Shown piece after piece: positions 45,877-55,476 of a stretch of 64,000 bases of DNA; the first letter of the stretch is position 1, and each line of letters opens with the position of its first letter. The DNA comes from Bacillus atrophaeus (GTDB lineage Bacteria > Bacillota > Bacilli > Bacillales > Bacillaceae). The notes beneath the pieces are model-generated. The model was not told the DNA's origin and did no database searches. It saw only the letters and a list, made by a program, of their open reading frames with translations. The position numbers and the translations under genes are program-made. Where the stretch lies: assembly GCF_001584335.1 (NCBI RefSeq), contig NZ_LSBB01000020.1, positions 124,001-188,000 on the forward strand, written 5' to 3'.

Positions 45877-46451
45877 ATATAAGAAGATAAATGGCTGCTC
45901 AGGTTGTAATCCTTCACATGCCATTTGTCTTCAATATATTGAATGTTGCTTAAGCATGCATTAACAAGCCTTGTGTTTTCAAGGTTGATTTCTCCGGCGG
46001 ATATTTCTGACAAAAGGGCGTGAATCGCCACGCCGTGAGCGACAATCAATACCTTTTGGTTTGGGTACGCGTGATTCACCTTTACTAAACCCTCCATCAG
46101 CCTGGCTGTTAAGTCTTCTAAAGTCTCCATATTCGGATAGTTTTTATCTGGATAGCGTTTTCTCCGCTCTTCAAGTGACATGCCTTCCGCATCGCCATAG
46201 TCCCGCTCTTTGAAATCCTCCATCACTGCAATGGGAAGGTGCAAATATTCATTTATGATTTCTGCTGTTTTTTTCGCCCGTTTCATCGGGCTTGTCACAA
46301 TGATATCCCAATTAAAGTCCTTTAAATACTCTCCTGTTTCTTTGGCCTGACGCTCTCCCGCTGCGTTTAAAGGAATGTCAGTGCTGCCCTGCAATTTTTT
46401 TTGGGCGTTCCAATCTGTTTCTCCGTGCCTGACTAAACAAACGGCAGTCAT
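45873..46451 (-). CDS. yhfR: YhfR, phosphoglycerate-mutase-family phosphatase
   Basis: The 192-residue histidine phosphatase has the catalytic LVRHGETDWN at 6-15, TSPMKRAKKTAEII near 54-67, acid E in FKERDYGDAEG and the second His in IVAHGVAIHAL. The cofactor-independent mutase relatives in bacilli are mostly broad-range phosphatases. The ATG at 46451 has AAAGGGGGAT. It marks the left edge of the accessory island. Confidence 0.9.
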   Translation of the reverse strand: MTAVCLVRHGETDWNAQKKLQGSTDIPLNAAGERQAKETGEYLKDFNWDIIVTSPMKRAKKTAEIINEYLHLPIAVMEDFKERDYGDAEGMSLEERRKRYPDKNYPNMETLEDLTARLMEGLVKVNHAYPNQKVLIVAHGVAIHALLSEISAGEINLENTRLVNACLSNIQYIEDKWHVKDYNLSSHLSSYI

Positions 46452-46523
46452 AAAAATCCCCCTTTCGATGTGTCGGTTGTTGATTCGATATATGTTTATT
46501 ATACTAAAAAACCGAAAAAAGAT

Positions 46524-46709
46524 TTAAACTAAGGCCTCAAATAAAAGAGCCAGCCCAATTCCGCCGCCGCTTCCGATTGCTGCAACAATAAATTTGCAGT
46601 CCACGCGCCTTTGTACTTCATAAAATGAGGGACCGCTGCAGCCATCATCCGGTGCAGTATATGGGGAAGAATATAACCAAGCCTTTAAAAGTAAAATGAA
46701 ATCAACCAC
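46524..46709 (-). pseudogene. yhfS: C-terminal remnant of a thiolase (yhfS)
   Basis: The last 40 codons read FYEVQRRVDCKFIVAAIGSG then GGIGLALLFEAL and stop. This is the C-terminal glycine-rich end of acetyl-CoA acyltransferases (normally with a conserved Cys in the CxGGG loop, here AIGSGGG). Upstream of this the frame reads PYTAPDDGCSGPS, a decayed form of the HPxGxSG motif, and then no thiolase sequence is seen. In B. subtilis an intact yhfS is adjacent to yhfR in the same orientation, so this is probably what remains of it after the island was inserted or reorganised. Confidence 0.72.
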
Positions 46710-47170
46710 AAAAACATTTGGGAATTTTCCATATATTTGTTATGATTGATTTGAAAGCTAAATACGTGCAGAAATCATTTGCTCAAAAGGGAAGTTCTGT
46801 TAGATCCCGCCGATGTCCAGCAACTGTATTTGGGAGCGATTCGAAACAGCAGCTGTCTTTACCAGCACGAAGATGGGAAGGTTCGAGAAGACTTCTTTGT
46901 TTGGAACAGTTGAGTATGATACTGATTGCGTGCATCATGAACAACTTTAGTGGTGAAAATTAACTTACGCTGCCTCCTATTATGAGCAGCAGTTGCAAGA
47001 AATTATGATGCGGACAGGAATGAGTGAAAAGAAGAAGTTTTTTCGAACATTATTGAAAGGGCTTACAAAAAAATAATTGAAGGGCTTTCGGGAAATGGAA
47101 GGAAGAATGATTGAAAGATAAAGAGAAATTTTCCCGGTGGTTAGATGGTGTTTATCGAATATGAATGTTT
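46710..47170. other. Decayed intergenic DNA, no intact gene
   Basis: There is no frame over 81 codons and none with a good SD. Coding-like stretches survive in separate frames, for example LLDPADVQQLYLGAIRNSS followed by QHEDGKVREDFFVW near 46785-46905, and YYEQQLQEIMMRTGMSEKKK near 46977-47036 on the plus strand. I cannot name their source. They are interrupted by several stops and look like the debris of one or two genes. Confidence 0.5.
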
Positions 47171-47204
47171 TCAAAAGCTCTGCAGGTATTTCATAAACGC
47201 GCCA

Positions 47205-47436
47205 GAGAGTCGCGATCTTCCCTGAGGCGCTCGAAATCCGCTGAAGAATTTCAGGACTTTGGCTTTCAGATGGTCATCTATCCGATGACATCCTTCCCGG
47301 GCAGCAGCAAAAGCCTATGAACGAATGGTTCAACACAAAAAGAAGCAATAAAGGATAGGCAAACGAGAAGTAAGCTATATGACACGATAAAAATCTGGAT
47401 AAAGAAATGGCAAAAAACAATTCTTAACGAAGAACA
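47205..47436 (+). pseudogene. Remnant of 2-methylisocitrate lyase (PrpB/MmgF)
   Basis: Pieces in different frames can be read in order: AIFPEAL (47212-47232), AEEFQDFGFQMVIYPMTS (47240-47293), RAAAKAYERMVQH (47298-47336) and QTRSKLYDTI with a trailing WQKTIL-NEE (47359-47432). These match, in order, the C-terminal third of PrpB-type lyases as I recall them (FPEAL, EEF, GF-MVIYPVTSLRAAAKAYER, QTR-ELYDTI, AKTVL). At least three frameshifts and a deletion between the first two blocks show it is dead. The enzyme would have cut methylisocitrate to pyruvate and succinate in propionyl-CoA breakdown. Confidence 0.72.
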
Positions 47437-47468
47437 TAAGGCAAAAAAACACACCATGAGAAAAGAAG

Positions 47469-47527
47469 GCGATGATTCGTATCAAGAAAGAGATGTGATC
47501 GGATTCATCGCTTTTTTATCACAGTTC
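47469..47527 (+). terminator. Terminator-like hairpin before the acyl-CoA dehydrogenase gene
   Basis: GCGATGA and TCATCGC arms with partial inner pairing are followed by T6. It lies after the dead lyase and 20 bases before the SD of the next gene, so it is either the old operon's terminator or an attenuator. Confidence 0.5.
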
Positions 47528-47558
47528 ATATTCATGAGTGAAAGCGAGGAGGAAAGCG

Positions 47559-49274
47559 ATGGGTAAAGCAGAACTTAGAGGGAATGAACCCTTCATTTCT
47601 CATCATGAATCGGCTGCTGAAGTATTTACACCGGAAGATTTTAATGAGGAAGATCAACTTATTTTAAAAACCACAGAATTATTTGTCAAAAACGAAGTAA
47701 CGCCCCTTATTGAATCGATTGATCAGCATGATCACGAGAACGTAAAGAAATTGTTTCAAGAAGCGGGAGCGCTCGGCTTACTCGGTATCGAAGTTCCAGA
47801 AGAATATGGCGGACTGTCTCTAAACAAGAAGCTTTCAGGGCTTGTAGCCGAAAAGATGGGAGCTGGCGGATCGTTCAGCGTCTCCTTTAATATTCATGCG
47901 GGTGTAGGGACATTGCCATACGTTTATTATGGAACAGAAGAACAAAAACATAAATACCTTCCGAAGCTCGCGGCGGGAGAATGGATCGGAGCGTATGCCC
48001 TAACAGAACCTAGCGCAGGATCAGACGCTTTAAACGCAAAAACGACGGCCGTCTTGAACGAGGAAGGAACAGCCTGGATTTTAAATGGTGAAAAACAGTG
48101 GATTACGAACGCGCAAGTGGCTGATGTCTATGTTGTCTTTGCGAAAACGACTGAAGGCATGACCGCATTTATCGTCGAGCGGTCGTTCGAAGGCGTTTCG
48201 GTCGGGCCGGAAGAGAAGAAGATGGGGATAAAAGGATCTTCGACAGCAACCTTAATCTTGGAAGAGGTCAGCATTCCAATAGAGAATGTTCTGGGGAAAG
48301 TCGGAAAAGGGCATCGCGTGGCCTTGAACATTTTAAACATGGCGCGATTAAAGCTGGCGTTTTCGAACATTGGAACATCGAAACAAGCATTGAAGCTTGC
48401 CGTGAACTACGCCAAACAGCGTAAACAGTTTAACAGGCCGATCATCAGTTTTTCCATGATTCAAGAGAAGATTGCGGATATGGCGATTTCGATTTATGGA
48501 GCGGAAAGCGCCGCCTACAGGACGGCAGGCAGCTTGGACAATGTTTTTGATTGCGCTGATCCATTAGACGATAGATTGAGAGAACTAGCAACCTATGCAT
48601 CTGAATGTGCGATCAATAAAGTAAACTGCTCCGAAGTACTTGACCGGATCGTAGATGAAGCGGTACAGATCCACGGCGGCTACGGATACATGCAGGAGTA
48701 TGAAGTGGAACGATTGTACCGAGATGTACGGATCAACCGGATTTTCGAAGGTACAAACGAAATAAACCGTCTGACGATCGCCAAACTTTTGATGAAAAAA
48801 GCGGATCAAAACGGTGGCATAAGGCTTGAAACTCAATTAAGCAAGCAAGAAAACCGAAACAAGCAATTCATTCAGCTTTCTAAGTGGCTTCTCAACAAAA
48901 CTTTGAAAGCGCTGACAAACTCTGGCGTTAACATTCAGCAGGAGCAAGAATACTCACGGCTGCTCGCCGACATGAAGAAAGAAATCTATGTGGTGGAATC
49001 CGTTGACATTCGGACGAAAAAAGCGATACAAAAGAACGGGAAAGAAAAAGAACGGTTGAAAGAGATGATGACGAACGTCATTTGTGAAGAAAGCTTCCGC
49101 AGAATTGAAGAGATGGCGGTGTCCGTTTTATCGGGGGTCGTATCAGATGAGGCCGAAAGAAAACTCGTATTGGAAGAGATTCGCAGCCTTCCTTTGCCCC
49201 TCTTCAGCAACCTGTTTACTCAAAAACGCGAAATCGCAGAAAGAATAGCCGATCATGAAAAATATATTGTGTGA
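47559..49274 (+). CDS. Acyl-CoA dehydrogenase, VLCAD-like, first gene of valine-catabolism cluster
   Basis: The 571-residue FAD enzyme has the two PROSITE acyl-CoA dehydrogenase signatures: GAYALTEPSAGSDALNAKTTA near 144-164 and QIHGGYGYMQEYEVERLYRDVR near 371-392, with FEGTNEINRL after it. The length and the extra C-terminal domain (from about 420) put it with the very-long-chain/FadE-type group rather than the 380-residue short-chain group. By context it most likely oxidises isobutyryl-CoA to methacrylyl-CoA, but a fatty acyl-CoA cannot be excluded. ATG 47559 has the strong SD GCGAGGAGGAAAG. The next gene is 15 bases away. Confidence 0.88.
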   Translation: MGKAELRGNEPFISHHESAAEVFTPEDFNEEDQLILKTTELFVKNEVTPLIESIDQHDHENVKKLFQEAGALGLLGIEVPEEYGGLSLNKKLSGLVAEKMGAGGSFSVSFNIHAGVGTLPYVYYGTEEQKHKYLPKLAAGEWIGAYALTEPSAGSDALNAKTTAVLNEEGTAWILNGEKQWITNAQVADVYVVFAKTTEGMTAFIVERSFEGVSVGPEEKKMGIKGSSTATLILEEVSIPIENVLGKVGKGHRVALNILNMARLKLAFSNIGTSKQALKLAVNYAKQRKQFNRPIISFSMIQEKIADMAISIYGAESAAYRTAGSLDNVFDCADPLDDRLRELATYASECAINKVNCSEVLDRIVDEAVQIHGGYGYMQEYEVERLYRDVRINRIFEGTNEINRLTIAKLLMKKADQNGGIRLETQLSKQENRNKQFIQLSKWLLNKTLKALTNSGVNIQQEQEYSRLLADMKKEIYVVESVDIRTKKAIQKNGKEKERLKEMMTNVICEESFRRIEEMAVSVLSGVVSDEAERKLVLEEIRSLPLPLFSNLFTQKREIAERIADHEKYIV

Positions 49275-49289
49275 ACGGAGTGACGTCTT

Positions 49290-50174
49290 GTGAAAAAAAT
49301 CGGGTTTATCGGATTGGGAAACATGGGTCTTCCTATGTCGCAAAACTTGCTTCTGTCAAACTTTACTGTGTATGGAATGGATCTGAACAAAGAAGCTGAG
49401 ATCTCCTTTCATCAAGCAGGAGGAACGATCGGCATATCGGTTGAAAAGATGGTTGAACTCTGTGATGTGATCCTCACAAGCCTTCCTTCATCAAACGCAG
49501 CAGAGAAGGTTTTTCTAGGGGAAAAGGGGCTCGTAAGCCTGGCTGAACCCGGCATCCTGCTGATCGATACGAGTACGGTCGCTCCTGAACTGAATCAACG
49601 AATTGAAGAGGCAGCCAGGAATAAAGGTGTTGCTTTTCTTGCGGCGCCTGTCAGCGGCGGTGTAATAGGGGCGGTCAACCGGACGCTAACCTTTATGGTA
49701 GGCGGTGCGAAGTCCGCTTTCGATGAGGCAATGCCTGTTTTTAAGGCAATGGGCGAGAATATTTTTCATGTAAATGAGAACATCGACAGCGGTACGAACA
49801 CGAAGTTGATCAACAACCTCTTGATAGGATTTTATACAGCCGGTGTTAGCGAAGCTCTGCATCTTGCAAAAATAAACAATCTAGATCTTGATCAATTGTT
49901 TGAGATGCTGAACGTTAGTTATGGGCAGAGCCGTATTTATGAGCGCAACTATAAAAGTTTTATAGCGGATGATCACTATGAACCCGGCTTTTCTTTGAAG
50001 TTGCTACTCAAAGACCTTGGCTTTGCACTGGATTTAGCTAAAAAGAACAAGGTGGACCTGCCGGTGAGCAAAATCCTCTTTGACCTTTACGAAGAAGCCG
50101 AAAGGAACGGATATGGCGAAAAGGATATGTCTGTCTTATACAAAAAAATAAGTGAACAGACGACGACTATTTGA
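49290..50174 (+). CDS. mmsB: MmsB, 3-hydroxyisobutyrate dehydrogenase
   Basis: The 294-residue beta-hydroxyacid dehydrogenase starts at GTG with GGAGTG upstream. It has KKIGFIGLGNMGLPMSQNLL (NAD-binding), FLAAPVSGGVIGA (substrate loop), the catalytic lysine in NTKLINNLLIGF and a C-terminal KDLGFALDLAKKN. It oxidises 3-hydroxyisobutyrate to methylmalonate semialdehyde. The order and spacing indicate an operon with the neighbours. Related tartronate-semialdehyde reductases are possible, but the context favours MmsB. Confidence 0.9.
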   Translation: MKKIGFIGLGNMGLPMSQNLLLSNFTVYGMDLNKEAEISFHQAGGTIGISVEKMVELCDVILTSLPSSNAAEKVFLGEKGLVSLAEPGILLIDTSTVAPELNQRIEEAARNKGVAFLAAPVSGGVIGAVNRTLTFMVGGAKSAFDEAMPVFKAMGENIFHVNENIDSGTNTKLINNLLIGFYTAGVSEALHLAKINNLDLDQLFEMLNVSYGQSRIYERNYKSFIADDHYEPGFSLKLLLKDLGFALDLAKKNKVDLPVSKILFDLYEEAERNGYGEKDMSVLYKKISEQTTTI

Positions 50175-50195
50175 TAAGGAAAGGTGATAAAGCAG

Positions 50196-51650
50196 ATGTT
50201 GACAACCAATATGAAAAAAATGCAGAACAACATCAATGGAGAATGGGTTGATTCTACAGGCGCCGAAGTCGAAGAAGTGATCAATCCTGCAAACGGAAAA
50301 ATAATCGCTTATGTACCTCTATCTACGAGAGCGGATGTAGATCGCGCCGTACAGGCCGCTCAACATGCTTATCAGACTTGGTCATTGGTGCCTGTGCCCA
50401 ACCGGTCAAGACTTTTATACAAATACCTGCAGCTTCTTCAAGAGCAAAAAGAACAGTTGGCAGAAATCATTACGATGGAAAACGGCAAAACGTTAAAGGA
50501 TGCCCGCGGAGAAGTGCAGCGGGGAATCGAAGTCGTTGAGCTTGCGACCGCAACACCCACTTTAATGATGGGAGAATCCCTGCCCGGGATAGCAAACGGC
50601 ATCGATGGATCGATCTGGCGCTATCCTTTAGGAGTCGTTGCCGGAATCACGCCATTTAACTTTCCAATGATGGTTCCCCTATGGATGTTTCCACTCGCCA
50701 TCGCGTGCGGAAACACGTTCGTCCTAAAAGCTTCAGAACGTACACCTATACTCGCAGAGAAACTGGTAGAGCTGTTCTATGAATCAGGTTTTCCTAAAGG
50801 TGTCCTCAACCTCGTACATGGAGCAAAGGATGTCGTGAACGGTATATTGGAGAATGAAGATATCAAAGCCGTTTCCTTCGTTGGTTCAGAGCCGGTGGCA
50901 AGGCATGTGTATCAAACGGGTACAGCTAACGGAAAACGCGTTCAGGCGCTTGCCGGCGCTAAAAACCATGCGATTGTCCTGGCGGATTGCCATCTTGAAA
51001 AAACAGTACAGGGCATCATTGGAGCGGCGTTCGGCAGCAGCGGGGAACGCTGTATGGCATGCTCTGTGGCGGCGGTTGTGGATGAGATCGCCGATGAATT
51101 TATGGAATTGCTCGTTTCTGAAACACGAAAGCTGGAAACAGGAGACGGCAGATCCGAGAATCACTTTGTCGGCCCGCTGATACGTGAAGTCCACAAAAAC
51201 CGCGTCCTTGATTATATAGACAGCGGTATTAAAGAAGGCGCCGCATTGGCCGTAGACGGACGCGATCCGGATATTCAGGAAGGATACTATGTAGGGGCCA
51301 CCATTTTCGATCATGTGAACTCGGACATGAAAATATGGCAGGACGAAATCTTCGCGCCGGTATTGAGTGTCGTACGAGTAAAAGACATTGATGAGGGAAT
51401 CGAACTTGCCAATAAGTCCAAATTTGCCAACGGTGCCGTGATCTACACGTCGAGCGGCAAAAGCGTGCAGCAGTTCCGCGACAAAATTGATGCCGGCATG
51501 ATCGGCGTGAATGTCAATGTACCGGCTCCAATGGCGTACTTCTCCTTCGCAGGGAATAAAGCCTCTTTCTATGGAGATCTTGGGACAAACGGAAAAGACG
51601 GCGTCCAATTTTACACACGCAAAAAAGTCGTCACCGAACGCTGGTTTTAA
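50196..51650 (+). CDS. mmsA: MmsA, methylmalonate-semialdehyde dehydrogenase (CoA-acylating)
   Basis: The 484-residue aldehyde dehydrogenase has [33 protein letters not shown] and the catalytic Cys in [17 protein letters not shown] precedes it. The missing general-base Glu (Asn-His in AGAKNHAIV) is the mark of the CoA-dependent MMSDH subgroup, shared with B. subtilis IolA. It converts methylmalonate semialdehyde to propionyl-CoA and CO2. The start is taken as ATG 50196, nine bases after GGAAAGGTG; GTG 50184 is also open. It follows mmsB by 21 bases. Confidence 0.92.
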   Translation: MLTTNMKKMQNNINGEWVDSTGAEVEEVINPANGKIIAYVPLSTRADVDRAVQAAQHAYQTWSLVPVPNRSRLLYKYLQLLQEQKEQLAEIITMENGKTLKDARGEVQRGIEVVELATATPTLMMGESLPGIANGIDGSIWRYPLGVVAGITPFNFPMMVPLWMFPLAIACGNTFVLKASERTPILAEKLVELFYESGFPKGVLNLVHGAKDVVNGILENEDIKAVSFVGSEPVARHVYQTGTANGKRVQALAGAKNHAIVLADCHLEKTVQGIIGAAFGSSGERCMACSVAAVVDEIADEFMELLVSETRKLETGDGRSENHFVGPLIREVHKNRVLDYIDSGIKEGAALAVDGRDPDIQEGYYVGATIFDHVNSDMKIWQDEIFAPVLSVVRVKDIDEGIELANKSKFANGAVIYTSSGKSVQQFRDKIDAGMIGVNVNVPAPMAYFSFAGNKASFYGDLGTNGKDGVQFYTRKKVVTERWF

Positions 51651-51670
51651 CCTGAGAATCTCTAAAATAG

Positions 51671-51713
51671 GATCCCTCTAATTGCAGGACAAAACCTTTA
51701 GAGGGGTCTTTCT
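51671..51713 (+). terminator. Hairpin between mmsA and the enoyl-CoA hydratase gene
   Basis: GATCCCTCTAA pairs with TTAGAGGGGTC (one G-U) and is followed by TTTCTATTG. It may be a partial terminator dividing the cluster. Confidence 0.65.
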
Positions 51714-51745
51714 ATTGAACAGCTAGCTTCAATCGGGAGGGATAA

Positions 51746-52534
51746 ATGTTGAGCTACAAATATGTAACGCTTGAAAAGGAAAATGATATCACGACCGTCA
51801 CATTGAACAATCCGCCGGCAAATACACTATCCTCTTCCTGTATCGCTGAAATGCGATCCCTTTTTCAGGAACTGGCCCAAGATGATGATACAAAAGCGAT
51901 TATCATTACAGGAGCGGGCCGCTTCTTTGCGGCAGGAGCGGACATAAAAGAATTCGTTTCAAAATTAGGGGACCAGGAACAAGGGTTGGCGCTCGCCGAA
52001 GGAGGCCAGGCGCTCTGTGATGAAATCGAAGCGCTAAAAAAACCCGTCATTGCTGCGATAAACGGACCAGCTCTTGGCGGAGGTCTTGAACTGGCGATGA
52101 GCTGCCACTTCAGAATCATATCAGATCAGGCTACAGTAGGTCTTCCGGAATTAAAGCTCGGTCTGATTCCAGCGTTTGGAGGTACACAGCGGCTTCGCAA
52201 TATAACGGATACTGCCACAGCACTTGATCTCATCCTGACGGGCCGAACACTTTCAGCTCATGAGGCAGTAGAGCTTAAGATCGCGAAGCTGGCCGTGAAG
52301 AAAGAGGAACTGTTGAAGACGGCAAGAGCTGTCGCGGCGTCATTTCTGGAAGGAAAAAGCATGACCAGTGTCATGCGGGCAGTGGAATGTATCATACAAG
52401 GGAGCAACGAGAGCATGGAACAAGGGCTGGAAAGGGAACGAAAAAGGTTTGCCGAGCTGTTTTTGACGTCCGATGCCAAAGAAGGAATCCACGCATTTGT
52501 TGAGAAACGCAAACCAGACTTTCATCATTCATAA
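51746..52534 (+). CDS. Enoyl-CoA hydratase/isomerase family, probably methacrylyl-CoA hydratase
   Basis: The 262-residue crotonase has the oxyanion motifs GAGRFFAAGADIKEF near 54-68 and INGPALGGGLELAMSCHFRI near 99-118, with both acid residues in place (E in LPELKLGLIPAFGG). In this cluster its expected job is hydration of methacrylyl-CoA to 3-hydroxyisobutyryl-CoA. SD GGGAGG lies five bases before ATG 51746. It is coupled to the next gene by a 15-base gap. Confidence 0.88.
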   Translation: MLSYKYVTLEKENDITTVTLNNPPANTLSSSCIAEMRSLFQELAQDDDTKAIIITGAGRFFAAGADIKEFVSKLGDQEQGLALAEGGQALCDEIEALKKPVIAAINGPALGGGLELAMSCHFRIISDQATVGLPELKLGLIPAFGGTQRLRNITDTATALDLILTGRTLSAHEAVELKIAKLAVKKEELLKTARAVAASFLEGKSMTSVMRAVECIIQGSNESMEQGLERERKRFAELFLTSDAKEGIHAFVEKRKPDFHHS

Positions 52535-52549
52535 AAGGAGAGGATCAAG

Positions 52550-53611
52550 ATGTCCGATGAAGTTTTGTTTTCCGTCAATCAAAACGGAGCCGCAACCATT
52601 GTTCTGAACCGCCCGAAAGCTCTCAACTCACTATCTTATGAAATGGTTCGGCTGATTGGTGAAAAATTAAGAGAATGGAAGACAGATCATAGCGTTTCTG
52701 TCGTGGTCATGAAAGGCGCAGGTCCAAAAGGGCTTTGTGCCGGCGGCGATATTAAGGCACTCTATGAAGCTCGTTCGTCAACATCGGCTTTGCAAGATGC
52801 AGAGCGATTTTTCGAAAAAGAATATGAGGTCGACATGGCAGTCTATCAATTTCCGAAGCCGGTCATCGCCTGCTTGGACGGCATCGTGATGGGTGGAGGG
52901 GTAGGCCTGACGTATGGGGCCAGTCATCGGATTGTGACGGAGAGGACGAAATGGGCGATGCCCGAAATGAATATCGGTTTCTTTCCCGACGTCGGCGCAG
53001 CCTGTTTTTTAAACAAAGCTCCGGGACACTTGGGGCGATATCTCGGATTAACGGCGTCTGTCATCCATGCCGCTGATGTGCTGTATATGAACGGTGCAGA
53101 CATCTACATGGAGAGCGGCGCTTTAGAGCGATTGATCCAAAAAGTGGAACATACGGACTGGAACCTTGTAAACGTTGAGGAAAGGCTTGATCAGATGATC
53201 GGGGAATGTAAAGCGGAGCCACCTCAAGAGAGCAAGCTCGCCCTTTATCAAAAAGCGATCGATCATCATTTTAGATATGATACGTTGGAAGAGATCCTTC
53301 AGTCGCTCGAAAGCGAGGGAAGCGATTTTAGCGTGAATGTAAAAAAACTGCTTCTTTCCAAGTCTCCATTTTCATTGAAGATCACGCTAAAACAACTGAT
53401 CGACGGAAAGCATAAAACGCTGGAAGAATGCTTTGCCACGGATCTGGTACTGGCAAAGAACTTTTTGAAGCATAACGATTTCTTTGAAGGCGTACGATCC
53501 GTCCTTATCGACCGTGATCAATCACCGAACTATGAATATCAACACGTTTCAGATGTAACCGATGAAGCGGTGAATCAGTTCTTTCAACCTTCTGAATCTG
53601 CCCAATTTTAA
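52550..53611 (+). CDS. 3-hydroxyisobutyryl-CoA hydrolase
   Basis: The 353-residue crotonase-fold thioesterase is longer than hydratases and has the HIBCH features: KGAGPKGLCAGGDIKALYEA, GIVMGGGVGLTYGASHRIVTE, MPEMNIGFFPDVGAACFL, and a C-terminal half with FKVTLKQ-type sequence (LKITLKQLIDGK) and DQSPNY. It cleaves CoA from 3-hydroxyisobutyryl-CoA to free 3-hydroxyisobutyrate, the substrate of MmsB. SD AAAAGGAGAGG is excellent. It is the last gene of the cluster; I see no clear terminator after it. Confidence 0.92.
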   Translation: MSDEVLFSVNQNGAATIVLNRPKALNSLSYEMVRLIGEKLREWKTDHSVSVVVMKGAGPKGLCAGGDIKALYEARSSTSALQDAERFFEKEYEVDMAVYQFPKPVIACLDGIVMGGGVGLTYGASHRIVTERTKWAMPEMNIGFFPDVGAACFLNKAPGHLGRYLGLTASVIHAADVLYMNGADIYMESGALERLIQKVEHTDWNLVNVEERLDQMIGECKAEPPQESKLALYQKAIDHHFRYDTLEEILQSLESEGSDFSVNVKKLLLSKSPFSLKITLKQLIDGKHKTLEECFATDLVLAKNFLKHNDFFEGVRSVLIDRDQSPNYEYQHVSDVTDEAVNQFFQPSESAQF

Positions 53612-53978
53612 CAGCGAGATTTGGATGATCGTCATACACGGGCCCTTTACACGGCATTCTCTCATTATGGTTCAAATAGGATGATCGGAAGACAAAAATG
53701 GTAGGAAAAATAATTTGATAATACTTCTAATAGGATATAAGTGTAAATTCAAAAAGAGAGCGGTCGGACATTTGTCATAATTTTTTGAAAGTGCCAACAT
53801 TTTTTGCGTTTTGTATGAAATTATAAGATTTTATGAAAAAGTATTGAACTTGACACCAGCAAGTATCTATCAGTTTTATCATCTCGCAACCTCCAACTCT
53901 GTAAAATATGGTTATACTTTAAACGCCGCTGTTTTATACGTCAACTTTTATTTTAACTTGGTTAACAAATGAAATAAC
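53612..53978. other. AT-rich gap between the valine cluster and hemAT
   Basis: I see no gene here. The sequence is AT-rich with no SD-preceded frame. It may be the right-hand border of the accessory island, where yhfU (bioYB) stands in B. subtilis. Confidence 0.5.
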
Positions 53979-54012
53979 AAAAAAACCAGCCTTACATCGG
54001 CTGATTTTTTTG
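53979..54012 (-). terminator. Terminator after hemAT
   Basis: On the minus strand ATCAGCC and GGCTGGT form a stem with a seven-base loop, flanked by A7 and T7. Confidence 0.85.
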
Positions 54013-54017
54013 TTATT

Positions 54018-55418
<1,401 letters not shown>

Positions 55419-55444
55419 CTATTATTTGATTTTTTAGCGGAATT

Positions 55445-55476
55445 AGAAAAACCGTTCTGCAAGCATGAACGGTTTT
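55445..55476 (-). terminator. Terminator after yhfW
   Basis: AAAACCGTTC and GAACGGTTTTT form a stem on the minus strand followed by CTAATTCC. It begins at the yhfW stop. Confidence 0.75.

Noticed and set aside
46718-46963. 81-codon plus-strand frame in the island's decayed DNA
   Set aside because: It has no SD; the protein-like stretches in this region are spread over other frames.
50886-51608. 240-codon minus-strand frame inside mmsA
   Set aside because: It is antisense to the conserved aldehyde dehydrogenase core; its length reflects codon bias of the sense gene.
53750-53880. Possible promoter or small gene in the AT-rich gap before hemAT
   Set aside because: Scattered TTGAAC/TATAAT-like words occur, as expected in AT-rich DNA, with no SD-preceded frame to use them.
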